Positions 9,571 through 17,428 of a stretch of DNA of 35,551 nt are shown here, piece by piece (within the stretch, counting starts at the first letter, position 1; each line of letters opens with the position of its first letter). This DNA comes from an uncultured Verrucomicrobia subdivision 3 bacterium. GTDB taxonomy: Bacteria > Verrucomicrobiota > Verrucomicrobiia > Limisphaerales > UBA11358. A model generated the notes under the pieces. That model ran no database searches and had not been told where the DNA came from. It worked only from the letters and a program-made list of their open reading frames with translations. Made by a program: the position numbers and the translations under genes. The stretch spans positions 1-35,551 of the forward strand of contig CAIZWI010000122.1 in NCBI GenBank assembly GCA_903936645.1, in the 5' to 3' direction.

Positions 9571-10248
9571 TTATAAAATGCCGTATTTTTTAAAAGCGTC
9601 GGTGCTGGACATGCCCGCCTCAATATCCTGGCGCACGCGCTTTTCCCCCCGCGCTTTTTCCAGGGCCCGGCTGATGACTTCCCGTTCGTGCCGGCGCGGC
9701 ACCACCACCACTCCGTCCAGATCGCCAAAGATGAGGTCACCCGGCTCCACCCACACCCCGCCCACTTCCAGCGGGCAGCGAAAATCCACCACCTGGGTGC
9801 GCACACTGGAATCCTGGGCGAACCGGCCACGGCTGAACACCGGCCAGTTTTGCGCCAGCATCTGCGGGGTGTCGCGGTGGAAACCATTCACCACCGCCCC
9901 GGCCGCCCCCCGCATGCGGGCGGTCGCGGTGAGCAGTTCGCCCCAGTACGCGCTCCGCATGTCACCGCCCGAAGCGATGTAAACCTCGCCGGGCTGTAAT
10001 TGATCCAGCGCTTCGGTGAGCAGGCCGAAGGGCTTTTTTTGCGGCCCATAAACGTCAATCATCACCACCGGCATCGCCCGCCCGGCCAGTTTCATCGTGG
10101 TGAGGGCCGGCTGCACCGGCTGCGGCAGGAATTGGTGGTAGCAGCCCAGGGCGTCCAGGATGTCGCCGACGACCGGGGTGTATAATACCGATTGGATCAG
10201 GCGGAACAGTTCCGCATCATTTTGCCATTCGCTTTGGGATTCAGTCAT
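9571..10248 (-). CDS. RraA-family protein (HMG/CHA aldolase-like)
   Basis: A 225-residue member of the RraA/dimethylmenaquinone-methyltransferase-like family. Characterised members are class II 4-hydroxy-4-methyl-2-oxoglutarate aldolases and oxaloacetate decarboxylases; others inhibit RNase E. Visible motifs are [13 protein letters not shown], the active-site region [13 protein letters not shown], the conserved Arg-Asp in GFHRD, and the C-terminal [10 protein letters not shown]. The metal-binding Arg/Asp pair is retained, so enzymatic activity is plausible. Placed between the FAH hydrolase and an SDR in a fucose operon, it may cleave a 2-keto-3-deoxy acid by retro-aldol reaction. That function is an inference; the family name alone does not establish it. 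Confidence 0.85.
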   Translation of the reverse strand: MTESQSEWQNDAELFRLIQSVLYTPVVGDILDALGCYHQFLPQPVQPALTTMKLAGRAMPVVMIDVYGPQKKPFGLLTEALDQLQPGEVYIASGGDMRSAYWGELLTATARMRGAAGAVVNGFHRDTPQMLAQNWPVFSRGRFAQDSSVRTQVVDFRCPLEVGGVWVEPGDLIFGDLDGVVVVPRRHEREVISRALEKARGEKRVRQDIEAGMSSTDAFKKYGIL

Positions 10249-10291
10249 ATCAGGTGTTTATTGGTTTTCGGCCGGACCGGGACGGGCCCGT

Positions 10292-11098
10292 TCAAATGTT
10301 CTCGCAGGCCACCGGATTGGTGAGCGTGCCAATTTTTTCGATTTCAATACTCACCGAGTCCCCCGGCTGCAGCCAGCGTGGCGGTTTCTGCGCCATGCCC
10401 ACGCCGTGGGGGGTGCCCGTGAGAATCACGGTTCCCGGCAGCAGGGTGCTGCTGCCGCTCAGGAACTCGATGAGTGCGGGAATGTCAAAAATCATGTCGT
10501 TCGTGTTCCAGTCCTGCATTACCTGCCCATTCAGGACCGTCCGCAGACGGAGTGCGTTGGGCTGGGGAATCTCGTCGGCGGTGACCAGGCATGGCCCCAA
10601 CGGACTGAAGGTGTCAAAGCTTTTGCCGCGGCACCACTGGCCGCCACTGCGCCGGATTTGCCAGTCCCGCGCGCTGACATCATTGCAGCAGGTGTAACCC
10701 AGGACGTAATCGAGGGCTTCCGCCCGGCTCACATTCTTGCAGCGCCGGCCGATCACGACCGCCAGTTCGCATTCGTAATCCACCTCGTCGCTGGGCAGGT
10801 GCCGGGGAATTTGAATCGCCACGCCCGGGTCCAGCAAGGTGTTGACCCCCTTGAAAAAAACCACGGGATATTCGGGGAATTTCGCCCCCGTTTCCTCGGC
10901 GTGCCGGCGGTAATTCAGCCCGATGCAAATAATGCTCACGGGCACCACGGGCGCCAGCAATTGCGCCACGGTGGCGGGCTCCGCCGTGAGCTGCGGCGAT
11001 GCATAAATATCGCCCGCTAATTTCACGGCGGTGCCATCGGCTTGCAGCGCCGCCCGCCCGATTTTTCCCGAGGTGTCCTGGTACCGAATGATTTTCAT
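10292..11098 (-). CDS. FAH-family hydrolase, probable 2,4-diketo-3-deoxy-L-fuconate hydrolase
   Basis: A fumarylacetoacetate hydrolase-fold protein of 268 residues. The divalent-metal ligands are visible as E109 and E111 in DYECELAVVIG and D140 in NDVSARDWQ. Other family motifs are ICIGLNYRRHAEE, GKSFDTFSPLGP, ILTGTPHGVG and GDSVSIEIEKIG. In the known oxidative L-fucose pathway an enzyme of this family hydrolyses 2,4-diketo-3-deoxy-L-fuconate to pyruvate and L-lactate. That role fits here because the KDF-dehydrogenase-like SDR gene ends 6 bases before this start. The general family includes other acylpyruvate hydrolases, so the specific substrate rests on context. Confidence 0.9.
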   Translation of the reverse strand: MKIIRYQDTSGKIGRAALQADGTAVKLAGDIYASPQLTAEPATVAQLLAPVVPVSIICIGLNYRRHAEETGAKFPEYPVVFFKGVNTLLDPGVAIQIPRHLPSDEVDYECELAVVIGRRCKNVSRAEALDYVLGYTCCNDVSARDWQIRRSGGQWCRGKSFDTFSPLGPCLVTADEIPQPNALRLRTVLNGQVMQDWNTNDMIFDIPALIEFLSGSSTLLPGTVILTGTPHGVGMAQKPPRWLQPGDSVSIEIEKIGTLTNPVACENI

Positions 11099-11104
11099 AT
11101 TAAA

Positions 11105-11845
11105 TTATTTTCCCGCACTCCAGCCCCCATCCAGCATCATGGTGCTGCCGGTCACCATGGCGCTCTCCTCCGCCGCCAGATACAAGGCCGCGGCCGCAAC
11201 TTCCTCCGGGGCCAGCATGCGTCCGTTCAACTGGGTGGACGCCATGTCGCGATACGCTTTTTCCGGGTCGGGATATTCCTTTAACCGGGCGAGTACAAAC
11301 GGGGTTTCCACCCGGCCGGGGCAAATGCAATTAAAGCGGACACCCGTGTGGGAATGATCCAGGGCCAGCGCCTTGGTCAGGCCCACCACGGCGAATTTGG
11401 TGGTCGTGTAAGCCAGGCGGTCCCGCACGGCAATCACGCCGGCAATCGAAGCCATGTTGATCACACTGCCCGACCGGCGCTCCAGCATGCCCGGAACGAA
11501 GGCCTTGCAGCAGTTGAATATCCCGCGCACGTTCACCGCGAACAACTTGTCCAGGTCCGCCGCCGTGGTGTTCAGGAGCGAGCCCACATGCCCGATGCCC
11601 GCCACATTCGCCAGCACATCCACCGCACCGATTGTTTGCGCCAAAGCGGCGCAATCAGCCTCGCTGGCGACGTCCAACTTTACAAACGTGCCGCCTAGTT
11701 TAGCGGCCATCGCCGGGCCGTTGACCTCGTCCCGGTCCGCGACCCACACGTTCGCCCCGGAGCTGGCAAACCGGGTGGCCAGCGCCGCCCCGATCCCCGA
11801 GGCCCCGCCCGTCACGAGGGCGGTTTTACCTGACAAATTAAACAC
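11105..11845 (-). CDS. SDR dehydrogenase, probable 2-keto-3-deoxy-L-fuconate 4-dehydrogenase
   Basis: A short-chain dehydrogenase of 246 residues, starting at the GTG at 11845 (MFNLSGKTAL). That start overlaps the lactonase stop by 8 bases. It has the TGGASGIG motif (12-19), acidic VADRDE after strand 2 (NAD preference), and the catalytic S133, Y146 and K150 (YTTTK). NCICPGRVETPF and a VTGSTMMLDGGW end complete the family pattern. By eye it is closest to the KDF dehydrogenase/BDH2-like subgroup (ICPGxVExP, GMLERxxGSVINM). The predicted reaction is oxidation of 2-keto-3-deoxy-L-fuconate to the 2,4-diketo acid, the substrate of the adjacent FAH-family enzyme. Coupling by overlap on one side and a 6-base gap on the other supports this. 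Confidence 0.88.
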   Translation of the reverse strand: MFNLSGKTALVTGGASGIGAALATRFASSGANVWVADRDEVNGPAMAAKLGGTFVKLDVASEADCAALAQTIGAVDVLANVAGIGHVGSLLNTTAADLDKLFAVNVRGIFNCCKAFVPGMLERRSGSVINMASIAGVIAVRDRLAYTTTKFAVVGLTKALALDHSHTGVRFNCICPGRVETPFVLARLKEYPDPEKAYRDMASTQLNGRMLAPEEVAAAALYLAAEESAMVTGSTMMLDGGWSAGK

Positions 11846-12698
11846 GATAGATCCTTTCCGCGTTGGTTTGAAACACTTTGACCAGGCTGGCTTCCGCCAC
11901 GCCGCTGAGAATGGTTTGCAGGGATGCCAGCCAGTCGGCAAAGGGCGTCGCGAGCTGGCAGACCGGCCAGTCTCCGCCAAACAGGACGCGCTCCAGCCCA
12001 AACACCTCCACGGCGTGGGCCACCCAGGGTTCCAAATCCGCCGCGCCGCACCTGGCCGGACTGGCTTCCGTGACCAGGCCGGAAATTTTACAGGCCACAT
12101 TGGGCAGGCTGGCCAGTTCCCGCAAATGCTGCCGCCAGGGCTCCCGCTGGCCGTCGCGAATGGCTGGCTTGCCACAATGATCCAGAATAAATTGCACTTC
12201 CGGACACTGCCGCACCAGCTCAGTGACCGCCGGCAACTGCGGGTGGATAATGCACAGATCGAAGGTGAACCGGTGCGCTGCCAGGGCCCGCACGCCGGCG
12301 ACAAAATCCGGCCGCCGGCAAAAATCCGGGTCCGTCTCGCCCTGCAAATTGCGCCGCACACCCTTGACCAATGGCTGCCGGGCCAGCTCCGCCAGCCCGT
12401 CCTTTACGCGCTGGCCCAGTTCCACCGCTGCCTGGGCCACAATGCCTTGCAGCCGGGGTTCGCGCGCCGCCAACTCGCTGACCCACTGCACTTCTTCCAG
12501 GGTGTGCGCCGCGGCACAACCGCACTCGACAAAAATCATTTTGGCCACCTGGGCCGTTGCGTTCTGGTTGGCCCGGGCATAGTCCGCCGGCAAAAACGCC
12601 CGCTGTAACGCCGGCACTTCCGCCAGCCAGGGATAATCCAGCCGTTGCGGATCCCAAAAATGGACGTGTGCATCAACCATTGGCCTGGGAAAACTCAT
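11838..12698 (-). CDS. Amidohydrolase (COG3618), probable L-fuconolactonase
   Basis: A 286-residue metal-dependent TIM-barrel hydrolase from the ATG at 12698 (MSFPRPMVDAHVHFWDP). The HxH motif is H11/H13. FILDHCGKP and the C-terminal LFGGDWPVC (conserved Asp) are typical of COG3618 sugar lactonases. L-fuconolactonase and 4-sulfomuconolactonase belong to this family. In this operon it would open L-fucono-1,4/1,5-lactone to L-fuconate, the substrate of the dehydratase encoded just upstream. The start lies 1 base past the dehydratase stop, and the stop overlaps the next gene's start by 8 bases, so translation is probably coupled. A longer start at 12737 would overlap the upstream gene and lacks the family-like N-terminus. 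Confidence 0.9.
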   Translation of the reverse strand: MSFPRPMVDAHVHFWDPQRLDYPWLAEVPALQRAFLPADYARANQNATAQVAKMIFVECGCAAAHTLEEVQWVSELAAREPRLQGIVAQAAVELGQRVKDGLAELARQPLVKGVRRNLQGETDPDFCRRPDFVAGVRALAAHRFTFDLCIIHPQLPAVTELVRQCPEVQFILDHCGKPAIRDGQREPWRQHLRELASLPNVACKISGLVTEASPARCGAADLEPWVAHAVEVFGLERVLFGGDWPVCQLATPFADWLASLQTILSGVAEASLVKVFQTNAERIYRV

Positions 12699-12699
12699 A

Positions 12700-13902
12700 T
12701 TAAACACCAGGCAGGCAGGACGGACCGATCGGTTCAAACGATTTGTAGGTCAGCACAAATTCCTGATGGCCCAGCGCCTCAGATTTGGTCGGTGCCCCCC
12801 GGCCCACTGCCAGTGCCAGCTCCAGAATTTCCTGGCCCACCTCATCGAGCGACGCGCGCCCTTCGAGAATGCGGCCGGCATCCACATCCATGTCCTCGCT
12901 CATGCGCCGAAACGTTTCCGGATTGGCGCAAACCTTGATGACCGGCGAAATCGCCGAGCCCACCACCGAGCCGCGCCCGGTGGAAAACAGGATGACGTGC
13001 GAGCCGCAGGCGATCAGCTCGGCGATCTCGGCATTGTCGTTGATGTTCGGAAAGCCGAAGCGCACCTCGCCATCGGGCACGACATCCAGCAGATACAAAC
13101 CGCCACGCGGGGGAATGTCCCCGGGTTTAAGCAGACCGGAAATGCGCGAGGCCCCGCTCTTGGCATAAGCCCCCATGCTTTTTTCCTCCAGCGTGGTGAG
13201 CCCACCCTCGGCATTGCCGGGCGCGAAACTGCCGTGGCCCAGCACGGTATAATAACGCGCGGCCTTGTTCACGGACTCGCGCAAAATCCCCCCCAGCTCC
13301 GGCGTGGCGGCGCGGGCGGTCATGATGTCCTCGCAACCAATCAACTCCCCGGTTTCCTCGAAGATGCAGCCGGCATTTTGTTCGACCAGCCGGTCAAACG
13401 CGCGGCCAATGCCGGGATTGGCCGTGATGCCGCTGGTGGCGTCGCTGCCCCCGCAGACCGTGCCCACGATGAATTCATCCAGCCGCAGGGGCGCGCGCGG
13501 CACGCGCGCAACCTCGGCCCGCATGGTTTCCAGCAGGTGCCGGCCCTGCGCAATCGTTTTGCGCGTCCCGCCATTTTGCTGGATGACCAGCGTTTCCACG
13601 GGACGGCCGGAGGCGGCCACCGCCTCGCGGAGCAACCCACGGTTGAAACTTTCACAACCAAGCGACAGGAGGATGACGCCTCCCACATTGGGATGAGTAC
13701 ACAGCACGCGCATCATGCGCGCGGCATAATCGTTCGGGTAGCAGCCCCCGAAGCCAATGAGGTGCACCCCCTGTTCACGGTACGGATAAACGATCTCGCG
13801 CGCCACGTGATGGGCGCATTCCACCAGATAGGCAACGACGATATGATTGCGGATGCCTTTGCGGCCATCGGCGCGCAGGAAGGCTTGCTCAGTGATGATC
13901 AT
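12700..13902 (-). CDS. UxaA-family dehydratase large subunit, probable L-fuconate dehydratase
   Basis: A 400-residue protein equal to the C-terminal catalytic part of altronate/galactarate dehydratases (UxaA/GarD family, iron-dependent). It begins GRKGIRNHIVVAYLVEC and has cysteine-bearing motifs GFGGCYPN, SLGCESFN, GTVCGGSDATSGITANP, and ends near FSTGRGSVVGSAISPVIK. The small N-terminal SAF domain is a separate gene that overlaps its start by 14 bases. The same split arrangement is known in the Campylobacter jejuni L-fucose locus, where it serves as L-fuconate dehydratase. Here it would convert L-fuconate to 2-keto-3-deoxy-L-fuconate. Altronate or another hexonate remains possible on sequence alone, but FucP and two fucosidases nearby favour fuconate. 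Confidence 0.88.
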   Translation of the reverse strand: MIITEQAFLRADGRKGIRNHIVVAYLVECAHHVAREIVYPYREQGVHLIGFGGCYPNDYAARMMRVLCTHPNVGGVILLSLGCESFNRGLLREAVAASGRPVETLVIQQNGGTRKTIAQGRHLLETMRAEVARVPRAPLRLDEFIVGTVCGGSDATSGITANPGIGRAFDRLVEQNAGCIFEETGELIGCEDIMTARAATPELGGILRESVNKAARYYTVLGHGSFAPGNAEGGLTTLEEKSMGAYAKSGASRISGLLKPGDIPPRGGLYLLDVVPDGEVRFGFPNINDNAEIAELIACGSHVILFSTGRGSVVGSAISPVIKVCANPETFRRMSEDMDVDAGRILEGRASLDEVGQEILELALAVGRGAPTKSEALGHQEFVLTYKSFEPIGPSCLPGV

Positions 13903-14209
13903 GGCGCGGGGAATAAGTATGGCTGCGGTCGTGCGTGTAAGTCGGCAGATAATCGCTTTTCAGGTTATGCACATGCACATGCTCGCCCGCGGCGATGTCC
14001 CGGGTGGCCGAGCCAATCGGGACCCGGTACTTGATAATCTTTTCACCCGCACGAATGGACCTTGCCGCGAGTTTGTGACCAAGGGTGAGGCGCAGGGACA
14101 CTGGCACCGGCTGGCCCGCCACCGTCACGGTGTCACCCGCTTCGAGGGTTTGAATCGCGACCAGCACATTGTCGGCTGGGTCCAGCTTCAGTAATCTGGG
14201 ATCGTTCAT
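13889..14209 (-). CDS. UxaA-family dehydratase small subunit (SAF domain)
   Basis: A 106-residue protein corresponding to the N-terminal SAF domain of altronate dehydratase, here a separate gene. Typical sequence is LKLDPADNVLVAIQTLEAGD, then LTLGHKLAARSIRAGEKIIKYRVPIGSATRDIAAGEHVHVHNLKS, with the family HxH near the end. The start is the ATG at 14209, giving MNDPRLLKLD; a longer reading from 14254 adds residues unlike the family. Its 3' end overlaps the large-subunit gene by 14 bases. The C-terminal tail is rich in histidine (RHDHH), as is common for this split subunit. It pairs with the large subunit to form the predicted L-fuconate dehydratase. Confidence 0.87.
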   Translation of the reverse strand: MNDPRLLKLDPADNVLVAIQTLEAGDTVTVAGQPVPVSLRLTLGHKLAARSIRAGEKIIKYRVPIGSATRDIAAGEHVHVHNLKSDYLPTYTHDRSHTYSPRHDHH

Positions 14210-14272
14210 AAACTTGGATTCATGGATATTGCGGGTACGCCGCTGCGGGATCAATGCCTTTTGCGCGGGGGC

Positions 14273-15346
14273 TCATGCGGGTGATTCCAGCGGTATGCCG
14301 CCGTGCTGGTCGGCTGTGTAACAGGCCTCCACGAGCCCCATGGTTAGCAGTGCGTCGCTGACGGGCGATACCAGGGCAGCGTCCTCGCCCGCCGCGAAGC
14401 GTTGCAGGTTGGACATGCTGCCGATAAAGGCATCGGGAAACCATTGGCCGTGCAGGGCCACCGCGCGCCATTCCGGCTGGGAACGCGTAAATATTTCGAG
14501 CTGGTCGGGCAGGGGGCGCGGATAGTCAATCAAGCACCCGATGGAGGCCATGGCACACCCTGCCGTGCCTTCCACGCGAATCGTGGCCGCCGCATGGCGC
14601 GCACCAAACGGATGGCAATGATTGATGGAGAGACAGCAGCGGATCATGTCGCCGTAATCGAGGATAATGCTGGAACGCGTGCTCGCAAGCCGGGGAAAAT
14701 GGGGATGCTTGACTGTGCGGGCATACACCCGTGCAGGATTGCCGAGCAACTGGCGGATGGCGTCCAGATAATGCACCGTGTGAACTTGAATTTCCACCCG
14801 GGACTCCGCCAGCAGAAACGGAAAAGTGTCCCACGGGGTGGCAATATTCAGCCGCACCTCGATCTCGACCAGTGCACCGAGTTCGCCGCGTTGCCGCAAC
14901 TCGCCAATGGCCAGCATGAACGGACAAAAGCGGAACTGAAAATTCACCGCCGCCCGCAGTCGCTTGCGCGCACAAATCGCCTGAATGCGCCGGGCCATGG
15001 CGAGCGAGTTGCCCATGGGTTTCTGGAGCAGCACGGCCGCGCCGTCGGGAAGTTGCTCAAGGATGGCCTCGTGCGCCGACGGCGGGGCGGCCACATCGAA
15101 GATGGCCTCCGGTATGGCCACGGCTTCTGCCATGGTTGCGCAAACCCGGGACACGTTGAATTCCCGCTGGCGGGCCGCCGCCACCTCGCTGCGCAAATCA
15201 AACACCCCGGCGACGGGGAAGCCCGCCTTTTGGTAGGCAGGCAGGTGTGCATCCCGCACAATATCGCCCGCGCCAATAATGACGATCGGCCGGGGACGGG
15301 CAGGCAGCCCCCAACGCTGGCAGAGTTGGGCCGGGTCGAAATTCAT
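14273..15346 (-). CDS. Gfo/Idh/MocA-family oxidoreductase
   Basis: A 357-residue NAD(P)-dependent sugar oxidoreductase. The N-terminal Rossmann fold carries IVIIGAGDIVRDAHLPAYQKAG and a family ...VAAPPSAHEAIL segment. The usual EKP catalytic motif reads QKP (LLQKPMGNS), keeping the lysine. The His-Asp pair of the active site appears in VHYLDAIRQLLG. It is the first structural gene of the fucose block, 63 bases before the split dehydratase and downstream of the AraC gene. It could be the enzyme that oxidises L-fucose at C1, or it may act on a related sugar; the substrate cannot be read from sequence. Length and domain order are normal for the family. Confidence 0.87.
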   Translation of the reverse strand: MNFDPAQLCQRWGLPARPRPIVIIGAGDIVRDAHLPAYQKAGFPVAGVFDLRSEVAAARQREFNVSRVCATMAEAVAIPEAIFDVAAPPSAHEAILEQLPDGAAVLLQKPMGNSLAMARRIQAICARKRLRAAVNFQFRFCPFMLAIGELRQRGELGALVEIEVRLNIATPWDTFPFLLAESRVEIQVHTVHYLDAIRQLLGNPARVYARTVKHPHFPRLASTRSSIILDYGDMIRCCLSINHCHPFGARHAAATIRVEGTAGCAMASIGCLIDYPRPLPDQLEIFTRSQPEWRAVALHGQWFPDAFIGSMSNLQRFAAGEDAALVSPVSDALLTMGLVEACYTADQHGGIPLESPA

Positions 15347-15480
15347 GCTGCCTGGCTCATGGGAACGCGGTCAACCCTGGTTCGGTGCGCGCTTGGTTGA
15401 TGGATTGTGACGATGATTTGCATATCGGATTCGGGGCAAAAGTTACCGTTTATTTCACCGGCGGCAAGGTGAGAAACCAA

Positions 15481-15493
15481 CTCATTTGAGTAA
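15481..15493 (-). promoter_or_regulatory. Candidate AraC-family operator ahead of the fucose structural genes
   Basis: Read on the minus strand this is TTACTCAAATGAG. The same word, with one G/A difference, occurs at 16389-16401 upstream of the AraC gene. The plus strand around it (15480-15491) is a dyad, ACTCA-TT-TGAGT. It lies about 135 bases upstream of the Gfo/Idh start, in the 167-base gap after araC. Binding by the adjacent regulator is inferred. Confidence 0.45.
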
Positions 15494-15513
15494 AAAACAC
15501 ACCCGCCCGCCCC

Positions 15514-16314
15514 TCACAGTTTTAAGAAGTTTTTGCGAAACTGGGCCGGGGTGATGCGAAAACTTTTGCGGAACATCAAGTTCAGGTGCTGCCGGTCATT
15601 GAAACCCGTTTGCTCGGCGATCGTCTCCAGGCTCAGCTGGCTGTGATGCAGCAGTGAGGACGCCTCCTTCAGGCGCAAGCCGAGCAAAAATTGCCGGGGC
15701 GTCTGGCTCGTCACCCGTTTGAACATCCGGATGAAAGCGTTCAAATTCATCCCGGCAGACCGGGCGAGTTGGGCGTTCGACAGGGCGGCGGGATAGCCGG
15801 CTTCAATCTGCTGGATGGCCCGCGAAACGCGCGCATCCTGACAGGCACCTGTCCAGTGTTCCTGTTTCGTTCGGCTCAGCGCCAGGCTGACGAACGCCAG
15901 CGGCAGGGAGAGCAGCGGCGACGCCTCCTTCCTTTCCAATTCGGCCAGTTGGCTGGCAAAATCCCGGATGAACTGCCTTTGCGTGGCGTCCAACTCCAAA
16001 AAGCTGGGAGCCGGGGAGGATTGTTCATAAGCGGCCTCCACAAAGAAATGAATATAAAGAAAACCAATGGGTTCGCGGTTGTGGGCCGCAAAATGGGTGT
16101 TGGGCGGAATGAGGACCACCTGTCCGGGAATTAATTCAAAACGTTTTTGACCCACCGTAATGGCCGCTCCCGGCCGGTCCACCCAATACCACCGCCAATA
16201 GGGCGCGGCGAGATCGGGGTAATCCCAAGTGCGCAAGACCGCGTAATGGCAGCACAATATCTCCACCGCTGGCGGCAGCGGCAATTGATACATGGTGAGA
16301 ACATCAGAGGGCAT
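15514..16314 (-). CDS. AraC-family transcriptional regulator
   Basis: A 266-residue regulator. Residues about 1-160 form a cupin-like sugar-sensing domain: PYWRWYWVDRPGAAI, FELIPGQVVLIPPNTHFAAHN and IHFFVEAAYE. Residues about 165-262 form the AraC double helix-turn-helix: LARSAGMNLNAFIRMFKRVTSQTPRQFLLGLRL and then ETIAEQTGFNDRQHLNLMFRKSFRITPAQFRKN. It heads the fucose block on the same strand, followed by a 167-base gap with a candidate operator, and is divergent from the pseudopilin gene. It probably senses L-fucose or a pathway intermediate and activates the operon; the ligand is inferred from context. Confidence 0.92.
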   Translation of the reverse strand: MPSDVLTMYQLPLPPAVEILCCHYAVLRTWDYPDLAAPYWRWYWVDRPGAAITVGQKRFELIPGQVVLIPPNTHFAAHNREPIGFLYIHFFVEAAYEQSSPAPSFLELDATQRQFIRDFASQLAELERKEASPLLSLPLAFVSLALSRTKQEHWTGACQDARVSRAIQQIEAGYPAALSNAQLARSAGMNLNAFIRMFKRVTSQTPRQFLLGLRLKEASSLLHHSQLSLETIAEQTGFNDRQHLNLMFRKSFRITPAQFRKNFLKL

Positions 16315-16388
16315 GGGCTGGGGCGTGCTTTAAGTTATGTTGCCGGCAAAAAATCACCTTCACGGCGGCCATCGGTCATGCGTATTTC

Positions 16389-16401
16389 TTACTCAAATAA
16401 G
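16389..16401 (+). promoter_or_regulatory. Candidate AraC-family operator upstream of araC
   Basis: The sequence TTACTCAAATAAG lies 75 bases upstream of the AraC start codon, in the divergent gap to the pseudopilin gene. It matches the motif at 15481-15493 in 12 of 13 positions, in the opposite orientation. Two copies flanking a regulator gene suggest autoregulation plus control of the operon. No experimental support is visible. Confidence 0.42.
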
Positions 16402-16574
16402 ATGCTTTCCACCCTAGTAGGATTTTCGGCCTGAGGCAAGCTGGTTGCCATTGCCACTTCCCCTTTGCCCGGGCCCGGCGTTTTGCCGCAGCGGGAGCAT
16501 CCCGGGCGGATCAATGTGGCAGGAATTATTTCTTCGCCAGCCGGGGCGGAGTTAAACCGAAAACGCGCCGAACC

Positions 16575-17402
16575 ATGAAAACAATGAAACCTAACCGCCG
16601 TCTGGCTGAAGCCCGCCGGCTGCCCACGGCCTTCACCCTGATCGAATTGCTGGTCGTCATTGCCATCATCGCCATTCTGGCGGCCATGCTGCTGCCGGCC
16701 CTGGGCAAAGCCAGGGACAAGGCCAAAGCCATTAGTTGTGTCAGCAATCTCAAGCAAATGGGGCTGGCGTTGCAACTTTACAAGGACGACTACCATGCCT
16801 GCTATCCGGCCGGACTGGCACTCGGGGGGAGTTACTGGATCTGGCCGCCGCTCTTGCGAACCTACACTGCCAAGGGCAGCGATACGCGGGTCTTTCGCTG
16901 TCCCTCCGCCCCGGACGCTGCCAATTGGACTCCCACCTTCGGCAGCGGGCTGCCGGCCGGTTATGGCTATCAGGCGAATGAAAACCGCTTGCAGCCCTCC
17001 GGCACCAACTTTATGAGCTATGGTTACAATTGCTGGGGCTCCTGGGACAATTATCCGGTCTATGGGCTCGGTGTTTATGCCGGGGATGCCGTGACGGGGG
17101 ATCCAACCGTGAAGGAAAGCTCGGTCGTGCGGCCCACCCAGATGATTGCCCTGGGGGACAGTAATTGGAACGCGGCGCACGGCGGCGACCCGGATTGGAG
17201 CGGCTTCATTGGGGCCTATGCGTCGCGCCAGTGGCCGCTGGATTTGCACAATCTCCGCGCCAATTTGGCCTTTTGTGATGGCCATGTCCAGACGCTGCCC
17301 CGCACGGCCTTCATTCCGGCCGCCCCGTATAACACTTATCCCAGTGCCGGCGCGGATGTCGCCTGCGCCTTGTGGAACCGGGACAATCAACCGCATTATT
17401 GA
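16575..17402 (+). CDS. Type II secretion/pseudopilin-like protein with H-X9-DG motif
   Basis: A 275-residue protein with a type IV prepilin leader (about 18 residues, basic), the cleavage site ahead of [24 protein letters not shown], and the conserved Glu at +5. The rest is a globular domain of the kind expanded in Verrucomicrobiota, Planctomycetes and Lentisphaerae. It includes the cysteine-bearing [19 protein letters not shown] and ends with an H-X9-DG motif (H225, DG 235-236: [16 protein letters not shown]). Such proteins occur in many copies per genome and their function is unknown; a role in a pseudopilus or surface structure is inferred. An alternative ATG is 9 bases downstream (16584). 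No Shine-Dalgarno sequence is evident. Confidence 0.92.
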   Translation: MKTMKPNRRLAEARRLPTAFTLIELLVVIAIIAILAAMLLPALGKARDKAKAISCVSNLKQMGLALQLYKDDYHACYPAGLALGGSYWIWPPLLRTYTAKGSDTRVFRCPSAPDAANWTPTFGSGLPAGYGYQANENRLQPSGTNFMSYGYNCWGSWDNYPVYGLGVYAGDAVTGDPTVKESSVVRPTQMIALGDSNWNAAHGGDPDWSGFIGAYASRQWPLDLHNLRANLAFCDGHVQTLPRTAFIPAAPYNTYPSAGADVACALWNRDNQPHY

Positions 17403-17428
17403 TCCCCGTGGCGGCCAAGCGCTGATGC

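Noticed and set aside
15347..15513. Promoter hexamers for the fucose operon between araC and the Gfo/Idh gene
   Set aside because: TTGCCC- and TTGATT-like words exist, but none has a correctly spaced -10 partner, so only the shared operator-like motif was reported.
16389..17396. 335-codon minus-strand frame overlapping the pseudopilin gene
   Set aside because: The pseudopilin has an unmistakable prepilin leader and H-X9-DG motif; the antisense frame has no motifs.
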